64,000 nt of DNA from Archaeoglobaceae archaeon (GTDB taxonomy: Archaea > Halobacteriota > Archaeoglobi > Archaeoglobales > Archaeoglobaceae): positions 1-64,000 of the forward strand of contig JALVJV010000018.1 in NCBI GenBank assembly GCA_027028145.1, written 5' to 3'. The notes beneath the pieces were generated by a model. That model had not been told where the DNA came from. It saw only the letters and a list, made by a program, of their open reading frames with translations, and searched no databases. Of this stretch, positions 16,845 to 26,178 are shown in pieces. Every line of letters begins with the position of its first letter. Positions within the stretch are counted from its first letter, which is position 1. The position numbers were made by a program, and so were the translations under genes.

Positions 16845-17690
16845 ATGCATCTCATAGTCTGTAGCACCGAGGATCTGGCTTCTCAGAACATAAAGTCGAA
16901 CTTAATCGACTTGCTCGATCCCGATGAGAGAAAGGTCGGAGATTACGCGTTCTACGAAGCCGATGATATCGGAATAATCGAGATCAACGAAAGGCTGATC
17001 TACGCCGATTACTTAGATGAGAGGTTAAGGAAGCTCGGATTGAGATTCGAAGAGATACTATTCGCATCTCGTCACAGTAGCAAGGACAAGAGAAAGATAT
17101 TTTCTGTTCACGTATCTGGAAACGTCGCTACCGCCGACTACGGCGGAAAACCTTACTCCTTAGCTAAACCCTCGCCGATTAGAATTAAAAACTACGTTCT
17201 TGCTTTGAAGGAAAAGCTCGATAGAAAACCTGAGTTTCAGTTTACACTGGAAGTCACTCACCACGGCCCATCGGAAATATCGACACCTTCGGCTTTCTAC
17301 GAGATCGGCTCGACAGAAGAGGAATGGAAGGATGAAGAAGCTGGAAGGATAGTTGCGGAAAGCATGATAGAGGCTGTAAGGGATCCTCGATCGGATTGGC
17401 AGATTGCGGTTGGCGTTGGAGGAACGCACTACGCTCCGAGGCAAACCGAGATAATTCTGACGACGACGTTCACGTTCGGACACAACTTCGCGAAGTATAC
17501 GTTCGAAGGATTAAACAAGGATATTCTGATGAAAGCCGTGGAGCTTAGCAATGCCGAATACATCGTAATAGACGAGAAATCTACGACTTCGGCGATCAAG
17601 TCTTTGGTCAGAGAAGTCGCCGATGAGTTGGGTATTCGGATGCTTAAATCGAAAGATGTTAAAAGAAAGTTTAAGCTTGCTGAAGGATGA
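16845..17690 (+). CDS. dtdA: D-aminoacyl-tRNA deacylase (archaeal DTD2 type)
   Basis: A 281-residue DTD2 protein, which removes D-amino acids wrongly attached to tRNA. Typical are FASRHSSKDKRKIFSVHVSGN, the metal-site segment LEVTHHGPSEISTPSAFYEIGSTEEEW, AVGVGGTHYAPRQTE and FGHNFAKYTF. The ATG at 16845 is about 27 bases after TATA-like CTATTTATATC and begins MHLIVCSTEDLAS as the family does; the 15 extra upstream codons are dropped. AMP phosphorylase follows after 52 bases with its own TATA-like element. Confidence 0.93.
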   Translation: MHLIVCSTEDLASQNIKSNLIDLLDPDERKVGDYAFYEADDIGIIEINERLIYADYLDERLRKLGLRFEEILFASRHSSKDKRKIFSVHVSGNVATADYGGKPYSLAKPSPIRIKNYVLALKEKLDRKPEFQFTLEVTHHGPSEISTPSAFYEIGSTEEEWKDEEAGRIVAESMIEAVRDPRSDWQIAVGVGGTHYAPRQTEIILTTTFTFGHNFAKYTFEGLNKDILMKAVELSNAEYIVIDEKSTTSAIKSLVREVADELGIRMLKSKDVKRKFKLAEG

Positions 17691-17742
17691 TCAACGAAGA
17701 TTAAAGAAAACGTTAAAAATCCTCAAAATTTCTCGTAAAGTT

Positions 17743-19257
17743 ATGATACTCAGAGCTAAAATAATTCCCATTAAAATCGGTAGAGATGCTGTTATAATGA
17801 ATCAGGCTGATGCTGATGAGTTGGGGTTGCTTGAGGGGGATAGGGTCAGGATCATAGCTAAAAAATCTACCGTTGCAACCGTTCAAATTGCGATGGGTTT
17901 GATCGAAAGGGGGGAGCTTGGAGTCTGCTACGAGCTTGCGGAAGCTTGCGATATCGAAGAGGGTAGCGAAGTTAAGATAGTTCCCGTTCCCAAACCGCCT
18001 TCGGTTGAATATATCAGAAAGAAGTTGGATGGGGGAAAGCTGACCAAGGACGAGATCTACAGGATAGTCAAGGACATCGTAAGCAACGCTCTTACAGAAG
18101 TAGAACTCACAGCTTTCGTTCTCTCCACATACATTCACGGTTTGGATTTCGATGAGATAGAGTGGCTCACGAGGGCTATGATCGAAACGGGAGAAACTTT
18201 AACGTTCGACGAAGGAACTGTCGTGGATAAGCACAGCATCGGGGGAGTTCCGGGTAACAAGATTTCCCTGATAATCGTTCCAACGGTTGCCGCTTCCGGC
18301 TTGTTAATTCCGAAAACTGCAAGTAGAGCGATAACTTCCGCAAGCGGGACGGCGGATACGATGGAAGTCCTAGCTAACGTAACGCTCAGCGTTGAAGAGA
18401 TCAAGGAGATAACCGAGAAGGTCGGAGGAGTCATAGCTTGGGGAGGAGCCACGAACATAGCTCCGGCTGATGACAAGATAATTAGAGTGGAATATTCGCT
18501 TGCCATAGATCCTCGCCCCCAGCTTCTTGCAAGCGTAATGGCTAAGAAGGGGGCTATCGGCGCTAAGAACATCGTTATAGACATTCCCGTCGGATCCGGA
18601 TCGAAGGTTCCGAACATAGAGCTCGGAAGACAGCTTGCAAACGACTTCGTGGAGTTAGGAAGAAGATTGGGCTTAAACGTTACATGCGCTTTGACTTACG
18701 GCGGACAGCCGGTTGGAAAGGCGATAGGGCCGGCTTTGGAAGCATGGGAAGCTCTAAAAACCATGGAGAACAAAAGCGGTCCCCGTAGTTTAATTGAGAA
18801 GGCTTTGGGGATAGCCGGAATTCTATTTGAGATGACTGGAAAAGCAGTGAACGGCTACGCTTACGCTGAGCAGATATTCAAATCCGGAAAAACCCTTGAG
18901 AAGTTTAAGCAGATAATAGAAGCTCAGGGTGGAGATCCGAACGTGAAGTCGGACGATATTCCGATAGGGGATAAAACTTACGATGTCGTTGCTCCTATTG
19001 ACGGTGCGGTTGCTACAGTTCACAATCACAGACTCGTTAAGATAGCAAGAGCGGCTGGAGCTCCGAAGGATAAGGGAGCGGGAATTCTGTTGCATAAGAA
19101 GGGTGGACAGCACGTTAAAGCCGGAGACAAACTTTTTACGATCTATGCAGAGAAGGAGTGGAAGTTGGATAAGGCTATTGAGATAGCCACGAGGGAGCCG
19201 CCGTTGATAGTTTCGGGTATGATCTTGGAAAGGTATCCTTCGTATAGAATCATCTGA
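17743..19257 (+). CDS. deoA: AMP phosphorylase
   Basis: A 504-residue archaeal AMP phosphorylase (thymidine-phosphorylase superfamily), which splits AMP or CMP with phosphate to ribose-1,5-bisphosphate; with R15P isomerase and type III RubisCO it forms the archaeal nucleotide-degradation route. It has an archaeal N-terminal beta domain (1-84), then EVELTAFVLSTYIHG, DKHSIGGVPGNKISLIIVP, KTASRAITSASGTADTMEV, and the C-terminal lid with KGGQHVKAGDKLFTIYAE. The ATG at 17743 is about 27 bases after TATA-like CGTTAAAAAT and fits the family N-terminus MILRAKIIPIKIG. The other two pathway genes are not in the window. Confidence 0.93.
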   Translation: MILRAKIIPIKIGRDAVIMNQADADELGLLEGDRVRIIAKKSTVATVQIAMGLIERGELGVCYELAEACDIEEGSEVKIVPVPKPPSVEYIRKKLDGGKLTKDEIYRIVKDIVSNALTEVELTAFVLSTYIHGLDFDEIEWLTRAMIETGETLTFDEGTVVDKHSIGGVPGNKISLIIVPTVAASGLLIPKTASRAITSASGTADTMEVLANVTLSVEEIKEITEKVGGVIAWGGATNIAPADDKIIRVEYSLAIDPRPQLLASVMAKKGAIGAKNIVIDIPVGSGSKVPNIELGRQLANDFVELGRRLGLNVTCALTYGGQPVGKAIGPALEAWEALKTMENKSGPRSLIEKALGIAGILFEMTGKAVNGYAYAEQIFKSGKTLEKFKQIIEAQGGDPNVKSDDIPIGDKTYDVVAPIDGAVATVHNHRLVKIARAAGAPKDKGAGILLHKKGGQHVKAGDKLFTIYAEKEWKLDKAIEIATREPPLIVSGMILERYPSYRII

Positions 19258-19266
19258 GGTGGTGTT

Positions 19267-20394
19267 ATGATCGTTAAAGAGGGTTTGGAGGATGTTATCG
19301 CGTGTAGAAGTAGCATAAGTAGGGTGGATGTTGAGGATGGGAAGGCGATCTTGGAGTATAGGGGATACAGCATTCACGACTTGGCGAAGCACTCGTGCTA
19401 CGAGGAGGTAGCCTACCTATTGCTATTCGGCGAGCTTCCGACGAAAAGCGAGCTCGAAGCATTTAAGGAGGAGCTCAAAGATCTGAGAGAACTTCCGCCT
19501 CAAATAATCGGTCTTCTTACTCATCTCCCGCCGTTCACGCATCCTATGGTAGTTTTGAGGACGGCGGTATCATACTTGGGTTCGATGGACAAGTATATCC
19601 ATTACAGAAGCTACGAGCACAGCATCGAGAAGGCTAAGAGTCTGATCGCGAAGTTTCCGACGATAGTTGCATACTACCATAGAATCAGAACCGGACAGAA
19701 CTTAGTCCATCCGAACGACGAGCTCGATCATGCGGAGAACTTCCTATACATGCTATACGGCGAAGAGCCGAGCGAATTGGAGGCTAAGTGCTTGGATTTG
19801 GACTTCATTCTGCATGCGGATCACGAGCTTAACGCATCGACGTTTGCGGCGAGGGTTGCCGCCTCAACGCTTGCAGATATGTATGCCTGCATAGTTGCCG
19901 CTACCGGAACTCTGATGGGTCCTTTGCATGGGGGAGCGGCGCAGAAGGTGATAGAGATGTTCAGGGAGATAGCCGTCCCTTGGAGGGCTGACGAATACGT
20001 CAAGGAGAAGCTCAAGAGGAAGGAAAGAATAATGGGTTTCGGTCACAGAGTCTACAAGAACGTAATGGATCCGAGAACGATCGAACTTAAAGCTTTGGCT
20101 AAGATGCTTGCCGAACAGAAGGATTCCAAGTGGTTCGAGATAGCTGAGGCTGTTGAGCAGGCGGCATACAAGTATAAGAAGCTTCTGCCGAACGTAGACT
20201 TCTACTCAGCCTGCGTATATGCAACCCTCGGCATTCCGGACGATCTCTTCATCCCGATATTCGCAATCGGAAGAATCGCCGGTTGGACGGCACACATCAT
20301 AGAGCAGTATGAGAACAACAGATTGCTCAGACCTAGAGCTCTCTACGTCGGTCCGAAGAGTAGAAAATACGTTCCTATCGAGGAGAGGGGCTAA
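19267..20394 (+). CDS. gltA: Citrate synthase
   Basis: A 375-residue archaeal/Gram-positive-type citrate synthase, condensing acetyl-CoA with oxaloacetate. It contains CRSSISRVDVEDGKAILEYRGYSI, the active-site histidine regions LHADHELNAST and GPLHGGAAQKVIEM, GFGHRVYK, and the Asp region NVDFYSACVYATLGIP, then IIEQYENNRLLRPRALY. It starts 9 bases after AMP phosphorylase with GAGGTGGTG just before the ATG, so the two are probably one operon. Confidence 0.96.
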   Translation: MIVKEGLEDVIACRSSISRVDVEDGKAILEYRGYSIHDLAKHSCYEEVAYLLLFGELPTKSELEAFKEELKDLRELPPQIIGLLTHLPPFTHPMVVLRTAVSYLGSMDKYIHYRSYEHSIEKAKSLIAKFPTIVAYYHRIRTGQNLVHPNDELDHAENFLYMLYGEEPSELEAKCLDLDFILHADHELNASTFAARVAASTLADMYACIVAATGTLMGPLHGGAAQKVIEMFREIAVPWRADEYVKEKLKRKERIMGFGHRVYKNVMDPRTIELKALAKMLAEQKDSKWFEIAEAVEQAAYKYKKLLPNVDFYSACVYATLGIPDDLFIPIFAIGRIAGWTAHIIEQYENNRLLRPRALYVGPKSRKYVPIEERG

Positions 20395-20486
20395 ATCCGG
20401 CGTATTCGTGTCATCGGTGAAACGGGCATTTTTCCGGAGTTGGTATCAATCGATGGAGATATATATGATTAATATAATCTTGCTCC

Positions 20487-21650
20487 ATGTTCGAACTCTC
20501 AGAGAGGCTTAAGAAGTTGCCACCATACCTCTTCGCAGAGATCGACGAGATGAAAAGACGGAAGGAGAGGGAAGGCGTTAAGGTTATAGACTTCGGTGTC
20601 GGCGATCCGGACATTCCTACGCCGAAGCACATCGTTGAGGCTATGCAGAAGGCGGTTGAGAAGCCGGAAAATCACAGATATCCGAGCTATGAAGGAATGA
20701 TTTCGTTCAGGCAGGCTGTTGCGGAGTTTTACAAGCGGAGGAAGGGTGTTGAGCTCGATCCGGAGAAGGAAGTCATATCGCTGATAGGGTCGAAGGAGGG
20801 AATCGCTCATCTCCCTCTCGGATTCGTGAACGACGGAGACTACGTGATAGTTCCGGATCCGGGATATCCGGTATACTTCGCCTCAACCCTGCTCGCTGAT
20901 GGCATTCCTTATAAGGTTCCCTTAAAGAAGGAGAACGGATTCCTACCTGATTTCGAATCTATTCCAGATGAGGTTGCGAGAAAGGCGAAGATAATGTTTC
21001 TGAATTATCCGAACAACCCAACCACGGCAGTTGCTGAAAAGGAGTTCATAAAGTCCGCCGTGGACTTCTGCAAAGATCACGGCATAATATTAGCCCACGA
21101 TTTTGCATACGGAGAGATAACATTTGATGGCTACCGTGCCAAGAGCTTCTTGGAGGTAGATGATGCATTTGAGGTATGCATAGAGTTCAACTCCCTCTCG
21201 AAGACATACAACATGACGGGATGGCGAATAGGCTTTGCAGTTGGGAACGAGGAAATTTTGAAGGGACTGCTTAAGGTTAAGACGAACGTCGACAGCGGAG
21301 TATTTCAAGCCGTGCAGGAAGCGGCTATAGCCGCCTTGACGGGAAGTGACGAGTGCATAGAGAGTAACTGCAGAATATATCAGGAGAGGAGGGACGTTTT
21401 AGTTAAAGGCTTAAGGGAGATCGGCTTAAACTTTGAGAAGCCCAAAGCGACGTTCTACGTTTGGTGCGAAGTTCCGGAAGGTTACACGAGCATAGAATTT
21501 ACGAAGAAGCTTTTGAACGAAGCCGGAATTCTTGTAACGCCGGGAGTCGGATTCGGAGAACATGGAGAGGGATTTGTTCGATTTGCACTGACGAGAGACG
21601 TTAAGATTATAGAGGAAGCCATAGAGAGACTTAAAAATATTAATCTTTAA
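20487..21650 (+). CDS. dapL: LL-diaminopimelate aminotransferase
   Basis: A 387-residue fold-type I PLP enzyme of the DapL group, converting tetrahydrodipicolinate to LL-diaminopimelate in lysine synthesis. It has IDFGVGDPDIPTPKHIV, YPSYEGMISFRQAVAEFY, ISLIGSKEGIAHLP, NYPNNPTTAVA, and the PLP lysine in SLSKTYNMTGWRIGF. The archaeal DapL2-type sequence is inferred; other class I aminotransferases are possible. TATA-like GATATATATG is about 27 bases before the ATG. Confidence 0.85.
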   Translation: MFELSERLKKLPPYLFAEIDEMKRRKEREGVKVIDFGVGDPDIPTPKHIVEAMQKAVEKPENHRYPSYEGMISFRQAVAEFYKRRKGVELDPEKEVISLIGSKEGIAHLPLGFVNDGDYVIVPDPGYPVYFASTLLADGIPYKVPLKKENGFLPDFESIPDEVARKAKIMFLNYPNNPTTAVAEKEFIKSAVDFCKDHGIILAHDFAYGEITFDGYRAKSFLEVDDAFEVCIEFNSLSKTYNMTGWRIGFAVGNEEILKGLLKVKTNVDSGVFQAVQEAAIAALTGSDECIESNCRIYQERRDVLVKGLREIGLNFEKPKATFYVWCEVPEGYTSIEFTKKLLNEAGILVTPGVGFGEHGEGFVRFALTRDVKIIEEAIERLKNINL

Positions 21651-21708
21651 AATTTTATAATTTTAAAAAATGAAAAGTTAATTAAAACCAGACGTTGATT
21701 TCGGCTTC

Positions 21709-22026
21709 ATGTTTATATTTGTGTATATCACATGCGAGGGTTTCGATGAGGCGAGAAATATCGCAAGGCATCTGCTTGAGAAGAGGCTGATCGCCTGTGC
21801 CAACATATTCCCCGTCAGATCCCTATTTTGGTGGGAGGGTAAGATCGAAGAGTGCAACGAGTTCGTGATAATTGCGAAGACGAAAGCGGAGAAGTTCAAA
21901 GAGCTAAGGGAAGAGGTCAAGAAGATCCACAGCTACTCTGTTCCTTGCATATGCGCGTTCGTAGTTGAAGAGGGAAATAAGGACTTTCTTGATTGGATAG
22001 AAAAGACGGTTGAGCATGAGGGGTAA
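21709..22026 (+). CDS. cutA: CutA1 divalent-cation tolerance protein
   Basis: A 105-residue CutA1, a very stable small trimeric protein linked to copper and other divalent cations. Conserved segments are IACANIFPVRSLFWWEGKIEE and KIHSYSVPCICAFVVEEGNKDFLDWIE. TATA-like TTAATTAAAACC is about 27 bases before the ATG. Its end overlaps the next gene by 11 bases. Confidence 0.93.
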   Translation: MFIFVYITCEGFDEARNIARHLLEKRLIACANIFPVRSLFWWEGKIEECNEFVIIAKTKAEKFKELREEVKKIHSYSVPCICAFVVEEGNKDFLDWIEKTVEHEG

Positions 22027-22720
22027 AACGGCAACGTATGGCGATAGGAGGGAGGTAGTATACAGCGAAGAGCATTGGAAAATTCTAAAACATAAGAGGG
22101 ACAGGGCGAGGGAGGTAATGGAGAGGTTGCACGAATTCGGACTGGAGCCGATTTTATACGGCTCGGTTGCGAGGGGAGACGTGACGAAGGATAGCGATGT
22201 CGATATCTTCATCCCCCTTCAGGTTCCATCTTACAAGATTGAACTCGCTTTGGACGGTTTCGATATCTTGGAAAAGAGGATAGTTCAGGCAACTCCGAAT
22301 TACGCGATAAAGGGCGAATTCGTGTTAGATGAGAACACAACTGTGAGTTTTCCTCTCGTCAAGATGAAGGAGAGAGAACTCGACTTCTACAGATTCGGGG
22401 GAGCCTTGAGTTACGGGGAGCTTTTACTCGATAAGAGGGTGCCGGGAGTTGATAAGAGGCTCGTATTGATTCTGCCGACCGGAAGGGGGCATATTGAGGT
22501 TCCGATCGATGAACTGCAGTCAGCAGAGGTTGCTAAGGTTTTGGGAGTCTGCATAGATATAGTCGAAGAAAGAAAGAGGGTTCTGGAGAGGAGGAGGGAG
22601 AAGGGAAGAACCGGCGTATTTTTATGCGAAACAATCCCGCTCGAATCGAACTTCGAAACCGTTCTTAAGGTCATAGCCGAGAGGAATCCAGCCGTTAGAA
22701 AAAGACTGTTGCAGGATTAA
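22016..22720 (+). CDS. Predicted nucleotidyltransferase (Pol-beta fold)
   Basis: A 234-residue archaeal nucleotidyltransferase-fold protein. The signature GSVARGDVTKDSDVDIFIPL (about residues 49-68) supplies the GS and the DxD metal ligands of the MNT/Pol-beta superfamily. The rest, with YAIKGEFVLDENTTVSFPL and RGHIEVPIDELQSAEVAKVLG, is a conserved archaeal extension. The ATG at 22016 lies within the end of cutA, giving coupled translation. The nucleotide acceptor is unknown. Confidence 0.75.
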   Translation: MRGKTATYGDRREVVYSEEHWKILKHKRDRAREVMERLHEFGLEPILYGSVARGDVTKDSDVDIFIPLQVPSYKIELALDGFDILEKRIVQATPNYAIKGEFVLDENTTVSFPLVKMKERELDFYRFGGALSYGELLLDKRVPGVDKRLVLILPTGRGHIEVPIDELQSAEVAKVLGVCIDIVEERKRVLERRREKGRTGVFLCETIPLESNFETVLKVIAERNPAVRKRLLQD

Positions 22721-23409
22721 GCGGAAGTTTTGCTAACGATTTTCCAAGTGAATGTCGCTATATACATGAAGGGCGTGTCGAGTAGGGCTATCAGCACCTT
22801 TATGATATACTGCCCCGTTATCATTTTGATCAGCATGTCGTTCGGCACAACGCCGTAGAAGGAGAGAGTTATGAACGTGCACGTATCTATTAGTTGGCTG
22901 ACTATGGTTGAGGCGTTGTTTCTTAGCCAAAGATGCTTACCCTTCGTCTTCTCCTTCCAGAAGTGGAACGCGTAAACGTCGTGGGTTAGGGATAGCAGGT
23001 AAGCTACCATCGAAGCTACTACGATCCTCGGAGTCAATCCGAAGACCTTTTCGAAATCCTTGGCGATTTCAATGCTTATCGGGGCGGGCTTCCATAGTAG
23101 AGCCGTGACTATTGCGAGCATTGCGAGGATGTTCGCAAAGAATCCCGTCACAACCGCTTTCTTTCCGTATTCCTTTCCGTAAATTTCCTCCAAGACGTCA
23201 GTAATCAGAAACGTAGCGGAATATACTATTACCCCCGCCGGAACGATTATGTCGCCTACCGTGACGAGCTTGGACGCTATTATGTTGGCTACAACGGTCA
23301 GAGTTGCAAAGATACCTACGGCTATCTCCACACCGTATTTCTCAGCCAAAGCCACTACGAGCGTTACAGCGCTGAGAGTTAGAATAACCCATGTAACGAA
23401 CTCGATCAC
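22717..23409 (-). CDS. Queuosine/archaeosine precursor transporter (YhhQ/DUF165 family)
   Basis: A roughly 230-residue integral membrane protein of the VUT/YhhQ family, with about six membrane segments. Conserved are ANIIASKLVTVG, GVIVYSATFLITDVLEEIYGKEYGKKAV, and FWKEKTKGKHLWLRNNASTIVSQLIDTCTFI. The family takes up deazapurine precursors of queuosine; in archaea a role in archaeosine supply is plausible. I choose the GTG at 23409 because TATA-like GCTTTAAATTTT is about 27 bases upstream; the longest frame begins with a TTG seven codons earlier. Its last four bases overlap the nucleotidyltransferase stop on the other strand. Confidence 0.82.
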   Translation of the reverse strand: MIEFVTWVILTLSAVTLVVALAEKYGVEIAVGIFATLTVVANIIASKLVTVGDIIVPAGVIVYSATFLITDVLEEIYGKEYGKKAVVTGFFANILAMLAIVTALLWKPAPISIEIAKDFEKVFGLTPRIVVASMVAYLLSLTHDVYAFHFWKEKTKGKHLWLRNNASTIVSQLIDTCTFITLSFYGVVPNDMLIKMITGQYIIKVLIALLDTPFMYIATFTWKIVSKTSA

Positions 23410-23486
23410 AAAAACACAGGGGTTTTTCAAAATTTAAAGCTTTGGACTCGAAAATGTAAAATACCTCAACGGCTAAAGGATAGCGA

Positions 23487-23571
23487 GCGGGGGTTGCCGA
23501 GTCAGGTCAAAGGCGCGGGATTTAGGGTCCCGTCCCGAAGGGGTTCGTGGGTTCAAATCCCACCCCCCGCA
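23487..23571 (+). tRNA. tRNA-Leu (anticodon UAG)
   Basis: A complete class II tRNA: acceptor GCGGGGG/CCCCCGC, D-arm TGCCGAGTCAGGTCAAAGGC, anticodon stem CGGGA/TCCCG with loop TTTAGGG (anticodon TAG), variable arm with CCCGAAGGGG, T-arm GTGGGTTCAAATCCCAC, discriminator A at 23571, no encoded CCA. TATA-like GTAAAATACC lies about 27 bases upstream. Only two bases separate its end from the tail of tldE. Confidence 0.95.
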
Positions 23572-23573
23572 TA

Positions 23574-24830
23574 TTAGCAACTTACGACGACATCATTAAA
23601 TCTAACGGAAGGGGTAATGGTGTTCTCGATCTGTCTGACATCCTTACCAAATACTTCTACATTTCTGAGCAACTCGTAGACGTTTCCGTAGATCATCGCA
23701 GACTTAACAGCCTTTCTATCGCCGTTCTTAACAAAGAAGGCGTTCATACACTCCAAACTGAAGTCTCCGCTTACCGGATTTGACGTGTGAGCACCTATGA
23801 GAGCATGAACGACTATCGCGCCGTCTTCGATGTCGTCGGAAACATCATCGAACTCCAAAACGACGTTCGTCGGAGATGTGACCGGGTAAAGGTCTTCACC
23901 CCTCAATCCGTTCCCCGTCGGCTCAATCCCAATTTCCAAAGCGTGTCTGAAATCGGTTATGTATGACTTCAGCACACCTCCCTCGAAAACTATCGTTTCC
24001 TTGGGATTTACACCTTCGTCGTCAAATGAAAAACTCATCAGCCCGTAGGGAATAGCTCCGTCGTCAACGATCGTTATCTCCCCGATGTATTGCCTACCCA
24101 ACTCGGTGAGCGGACTCCTCCCCTTAGCGACGTTCTCGGCAAAGAAAGCCGGATATAAGGCATTGCTCAGAAGTTCGTGGATGGCTATGGGCGAGAGAAC
24201 GATGTCATACCGACCTTTCTCTATTTTCTCCGCTTTAAGAGATTCCAACGCAAGTTCAGCCGATCTTCTTCCCACGAACTCCAAATCAAGCTTAGACGTT
24301 CTGCTCTGGTCGAATTCGAAGGCACTGCTATCTTCTATTACGCACTCCAAGAATGCCTCGCAAAACGTCAGCTTTTCCTCAAGGTCGGCTCCGCAGGAAT
24401 TTATCAGCTTTATTTCATCTATCGACGCTTCTACATAACCCTGAGCGGGATTGACGTTTCCAACTTCCCTCGCGGAGTTGATCAATACTTCGGCGGATTC
24501 TAAAAGCCAATCCGAATCGATCTTCTCAACTTTAGCATCGTAAATTCCCTCAACTTCAGCCTTTTTTCCTTCCGGTAGCTCTTTAAGTTTTTCCTCCGAA
24601 ATCTTTGCGATCTTTATCGCCCTCTCGCAAACATCGATCGAAAGATTTGAAGAGGTGGCGAAACCGACAGTTCCGTTCACTATAACCCTTACGGCATAAT
24701 CCACATCTTCCGAAGATTCGATCAGCTTTATTTCTCCCTTCTCTATCGATATCGATTTTGATTTCGATCTCTCGCAGTATATCTCCCATGCGTCGGCGTT
24801 TCTATCAAGATGCCTAATAATTTCGTTCAT
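23574..24830 (-). CDS. tldE: TldE/PmbA-type metalloprotease subunit
   Basis: A 418-residue member of the TldD/PmbA family lacking the HExxxH motif, hence the TldE (PmbA) subunit. Conserved parts are AWEIYCERSKSKSISIEKGEIK near the N-terminus, then GRYDIVLSPIAIHELLSNALYPAFFAENV, DDGAIPYGLMSFSFDDEGVNPKETIVFEGGVL and SNPVSGDFSLECMNAFFV. TldD-TldE heterodimers process peptides, for example in microcin maturation. The tldD gene lies 53 bases upstream on the same strand. The physiological substrate in this archaeon is unknown. Confidence 0.9.
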   Translation of the reverse strand: MNEIIRHLDRNADAWEIYCERSKSKSISIEKGEIKLIESSEDVDYAVRVIVNGTVGFATSSNLSIDVCERAIKIAKISEEKLKELPEGKKAEVEGIYDAKVEKIDSDWLLESAEVLINSAREVGNVNPAQGYVEASIDEIKLINSCGADLEEKLTFCEAFLECVIEDSSAFEFDQSRTSKLDLEFVGRRSAELALESLKAEKIEKGRYDIVLSPIAIHELLSNALYPAFFAENVAKGRSPLTELGRQYIGEITIVDDGAIPYGLMSFSFDDEGVNPKETIVFEGGVLKSYITDFRHALEIGIEPTGNGLRGEDLYPVTSPTNVVLEFDDVSDDIEDGAIVVHALIGAHTSNPVSGDFSLECMNAFFVKNGDRKAVKSAMIYGNVYELLRNVEVFGKDVRQIENTITPSVRFNDVVVSC

Positions 24831-24883
24831 AACATCACCTCTGTGCTCCGTGTCTGGAAACCTTCAAGGAGGGGAAAGGTCAA

Positions 24884-26173
24884 TTAGGCACCTCCGACCA
24901 AAGCTTTAATAAGGGCCGGAGGGGATCCGTCGGCTACCGGCACGAGCTGTCCGCTTTTACCGCAGAAGCCGGGATCGAACTCCAAACCCTTCCCGAGTTT
25001 TATATCCTTAAGAATTTCGAGGGTATTTCCGCTGAGCGATACGTCCCTTATCATTTCCGCAAGCTCGCCGTTCCTTACGATGTAGCCGAATTGGGCGTTA
25101 AACTGGAAGTAGCCCGTGGCGGGATTCGTTTCTCCTCCCCTCGAACCTACCAAATAAACGCCGTTTTTAGCCTCTTCGAGTAGCTCCTCGAAACTCAGAT
25201 CGCCTTCTCCGATGAACGTGTTGCTCATTCTTACGATCGGAAAATCCAAACCCTGTGCCCTCGCATTTCCCGGCTTACCGTTAAGCATTGCTGAAGTTTC
25301 TCGGGAATGCAGAAAACTCTTGAGCACTCCCTTTTCTATTATCACCTTCTTTTCAGCCTTAACGCCTTCATCATCGAAAGGATAAAAGCCGAACTCCTTA
25401 AGCGTAGGATCATCGTAAACGTTTACGCTTTCGTTCGCAACCTTCTTTCCTATCTTATCAGCTACAACGCTCGAACCCTGCAGAACGTGATCCGCCTCAA
25501 CGGCATGTCCAAAAGCTTCGTGGATGAAAACCCCTCCAAGCGAGGGATCGACGACAACGTTCATCTTGCCGGAAGGTGGAGACTTAGCCTTTATCAAACC
25601 TCCGAGAACGTTCCTCACCTCTTCGGCTATCTCGAACACGTTGTCTCCGAAAATCTCGTAGCCGGCGGGTTTTAAAATTCTCTTCGAATAAAATTGAAGA
25701 GTCTCGCCTTTCGCCACAGCCTGAACGATCATACCCGTGCGCGGGACTTCGTAGAAAACTTCAACTCCAGAGGAATCTCTATACTCGAATATTCTGACGT
25801 TCTCGATGTAAACAACTCTCGTGCTTACTATGAAATCATCCCTAAGAGCTTTTTCAACGTCCCTCATCAACCGAACCTTCTCCTCTATTGAAACATCAGC
25901 AGGATCGATCTTGGGCTTCAAAACGAACCTTCCGCTCCTAACTTCAACCTCAGATATTCTACTTCTTCCTTTGCCTCTGGCATTCTCCTCAGCCATCCTC
26001 ACACCTTCATCATCACTTATCTCAGCGGAAGTGCTGTAAAAGCCCCAGAAACCGTTCTTAAGAACCCTAAATGCTTTTCCACTCGATTCGTCGCACTTGA
26101 CCTTTTCCACCCTCCCGTTCTCCAACGAGATCGTTAGAGACCTCGTTTTGACGTATCTTACGTCGTAAAACAT
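24884..26173 (-). CDS. tldD: TldD-type zinc metalloprotease subunit
   Basis: A 429-residue TldD, the catalytic partner of TldE. The zinc site is IHEAFGHAVEADHV (His218 and His223 from this start), with the C-terminal GFCGKSGQLVPVADGSPPALIKALVGG typical of the family. I choose the ATG at 26173, which follows AAGGTGAT at a proper distance; the frame opens three codons earlier with a GTG. It begins just after the stop of the flavoprotein gene, so flavoprotein, tldD and tldE probably form one transcript. Confidence 0.92.
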   Translation of the reverse strand: MFYDVRYVKTRSLTISLENGRVEKVKCDESSGKAFRVLKNGFWGFYSTSAEISDDEGVRMAEENARGKGRSRISEVEVRSGRFVLKPKIDPADVSIEEKVRLMRDVEKALRDDFIVSTRVVYIENVRIFEYRDSSGVEVFYEVPRTGMIVQAVAKGETLQFYSKRILKPAGYEIFGDNVFEIAEEVRNVLGGLIKAKSPPSGKMNVVVDPSLGGVFIHEAFGHAVEADHVLQGSSVVADKIGKKVANESVNVYDDPTLKEFGFYPFDDEGVKAEKKVIIEKGVLKSFLHSRETSAMLNGKPGNARAQGLDFPIVRMSNTFIGEGDLSFEELLEEAKNGVYLVGSRGGETNPATGYFQFNAQFGYIVRNGELAEMIRDVSLSGNTLEILKDIKLGKGLEFDPGFCGKSGQLVPVADGSPPALIKALVGGA

Positions 26174-26178
26174 TGCGA

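Noticed and set aside
12807-23571. The near-identical tRNA-Leu genes as ends of an 11-kb mobile segment
   Set aside because: They lie in opposite orientation, have different anticodons, and enclose ordinary housekeeping genes of host composition.
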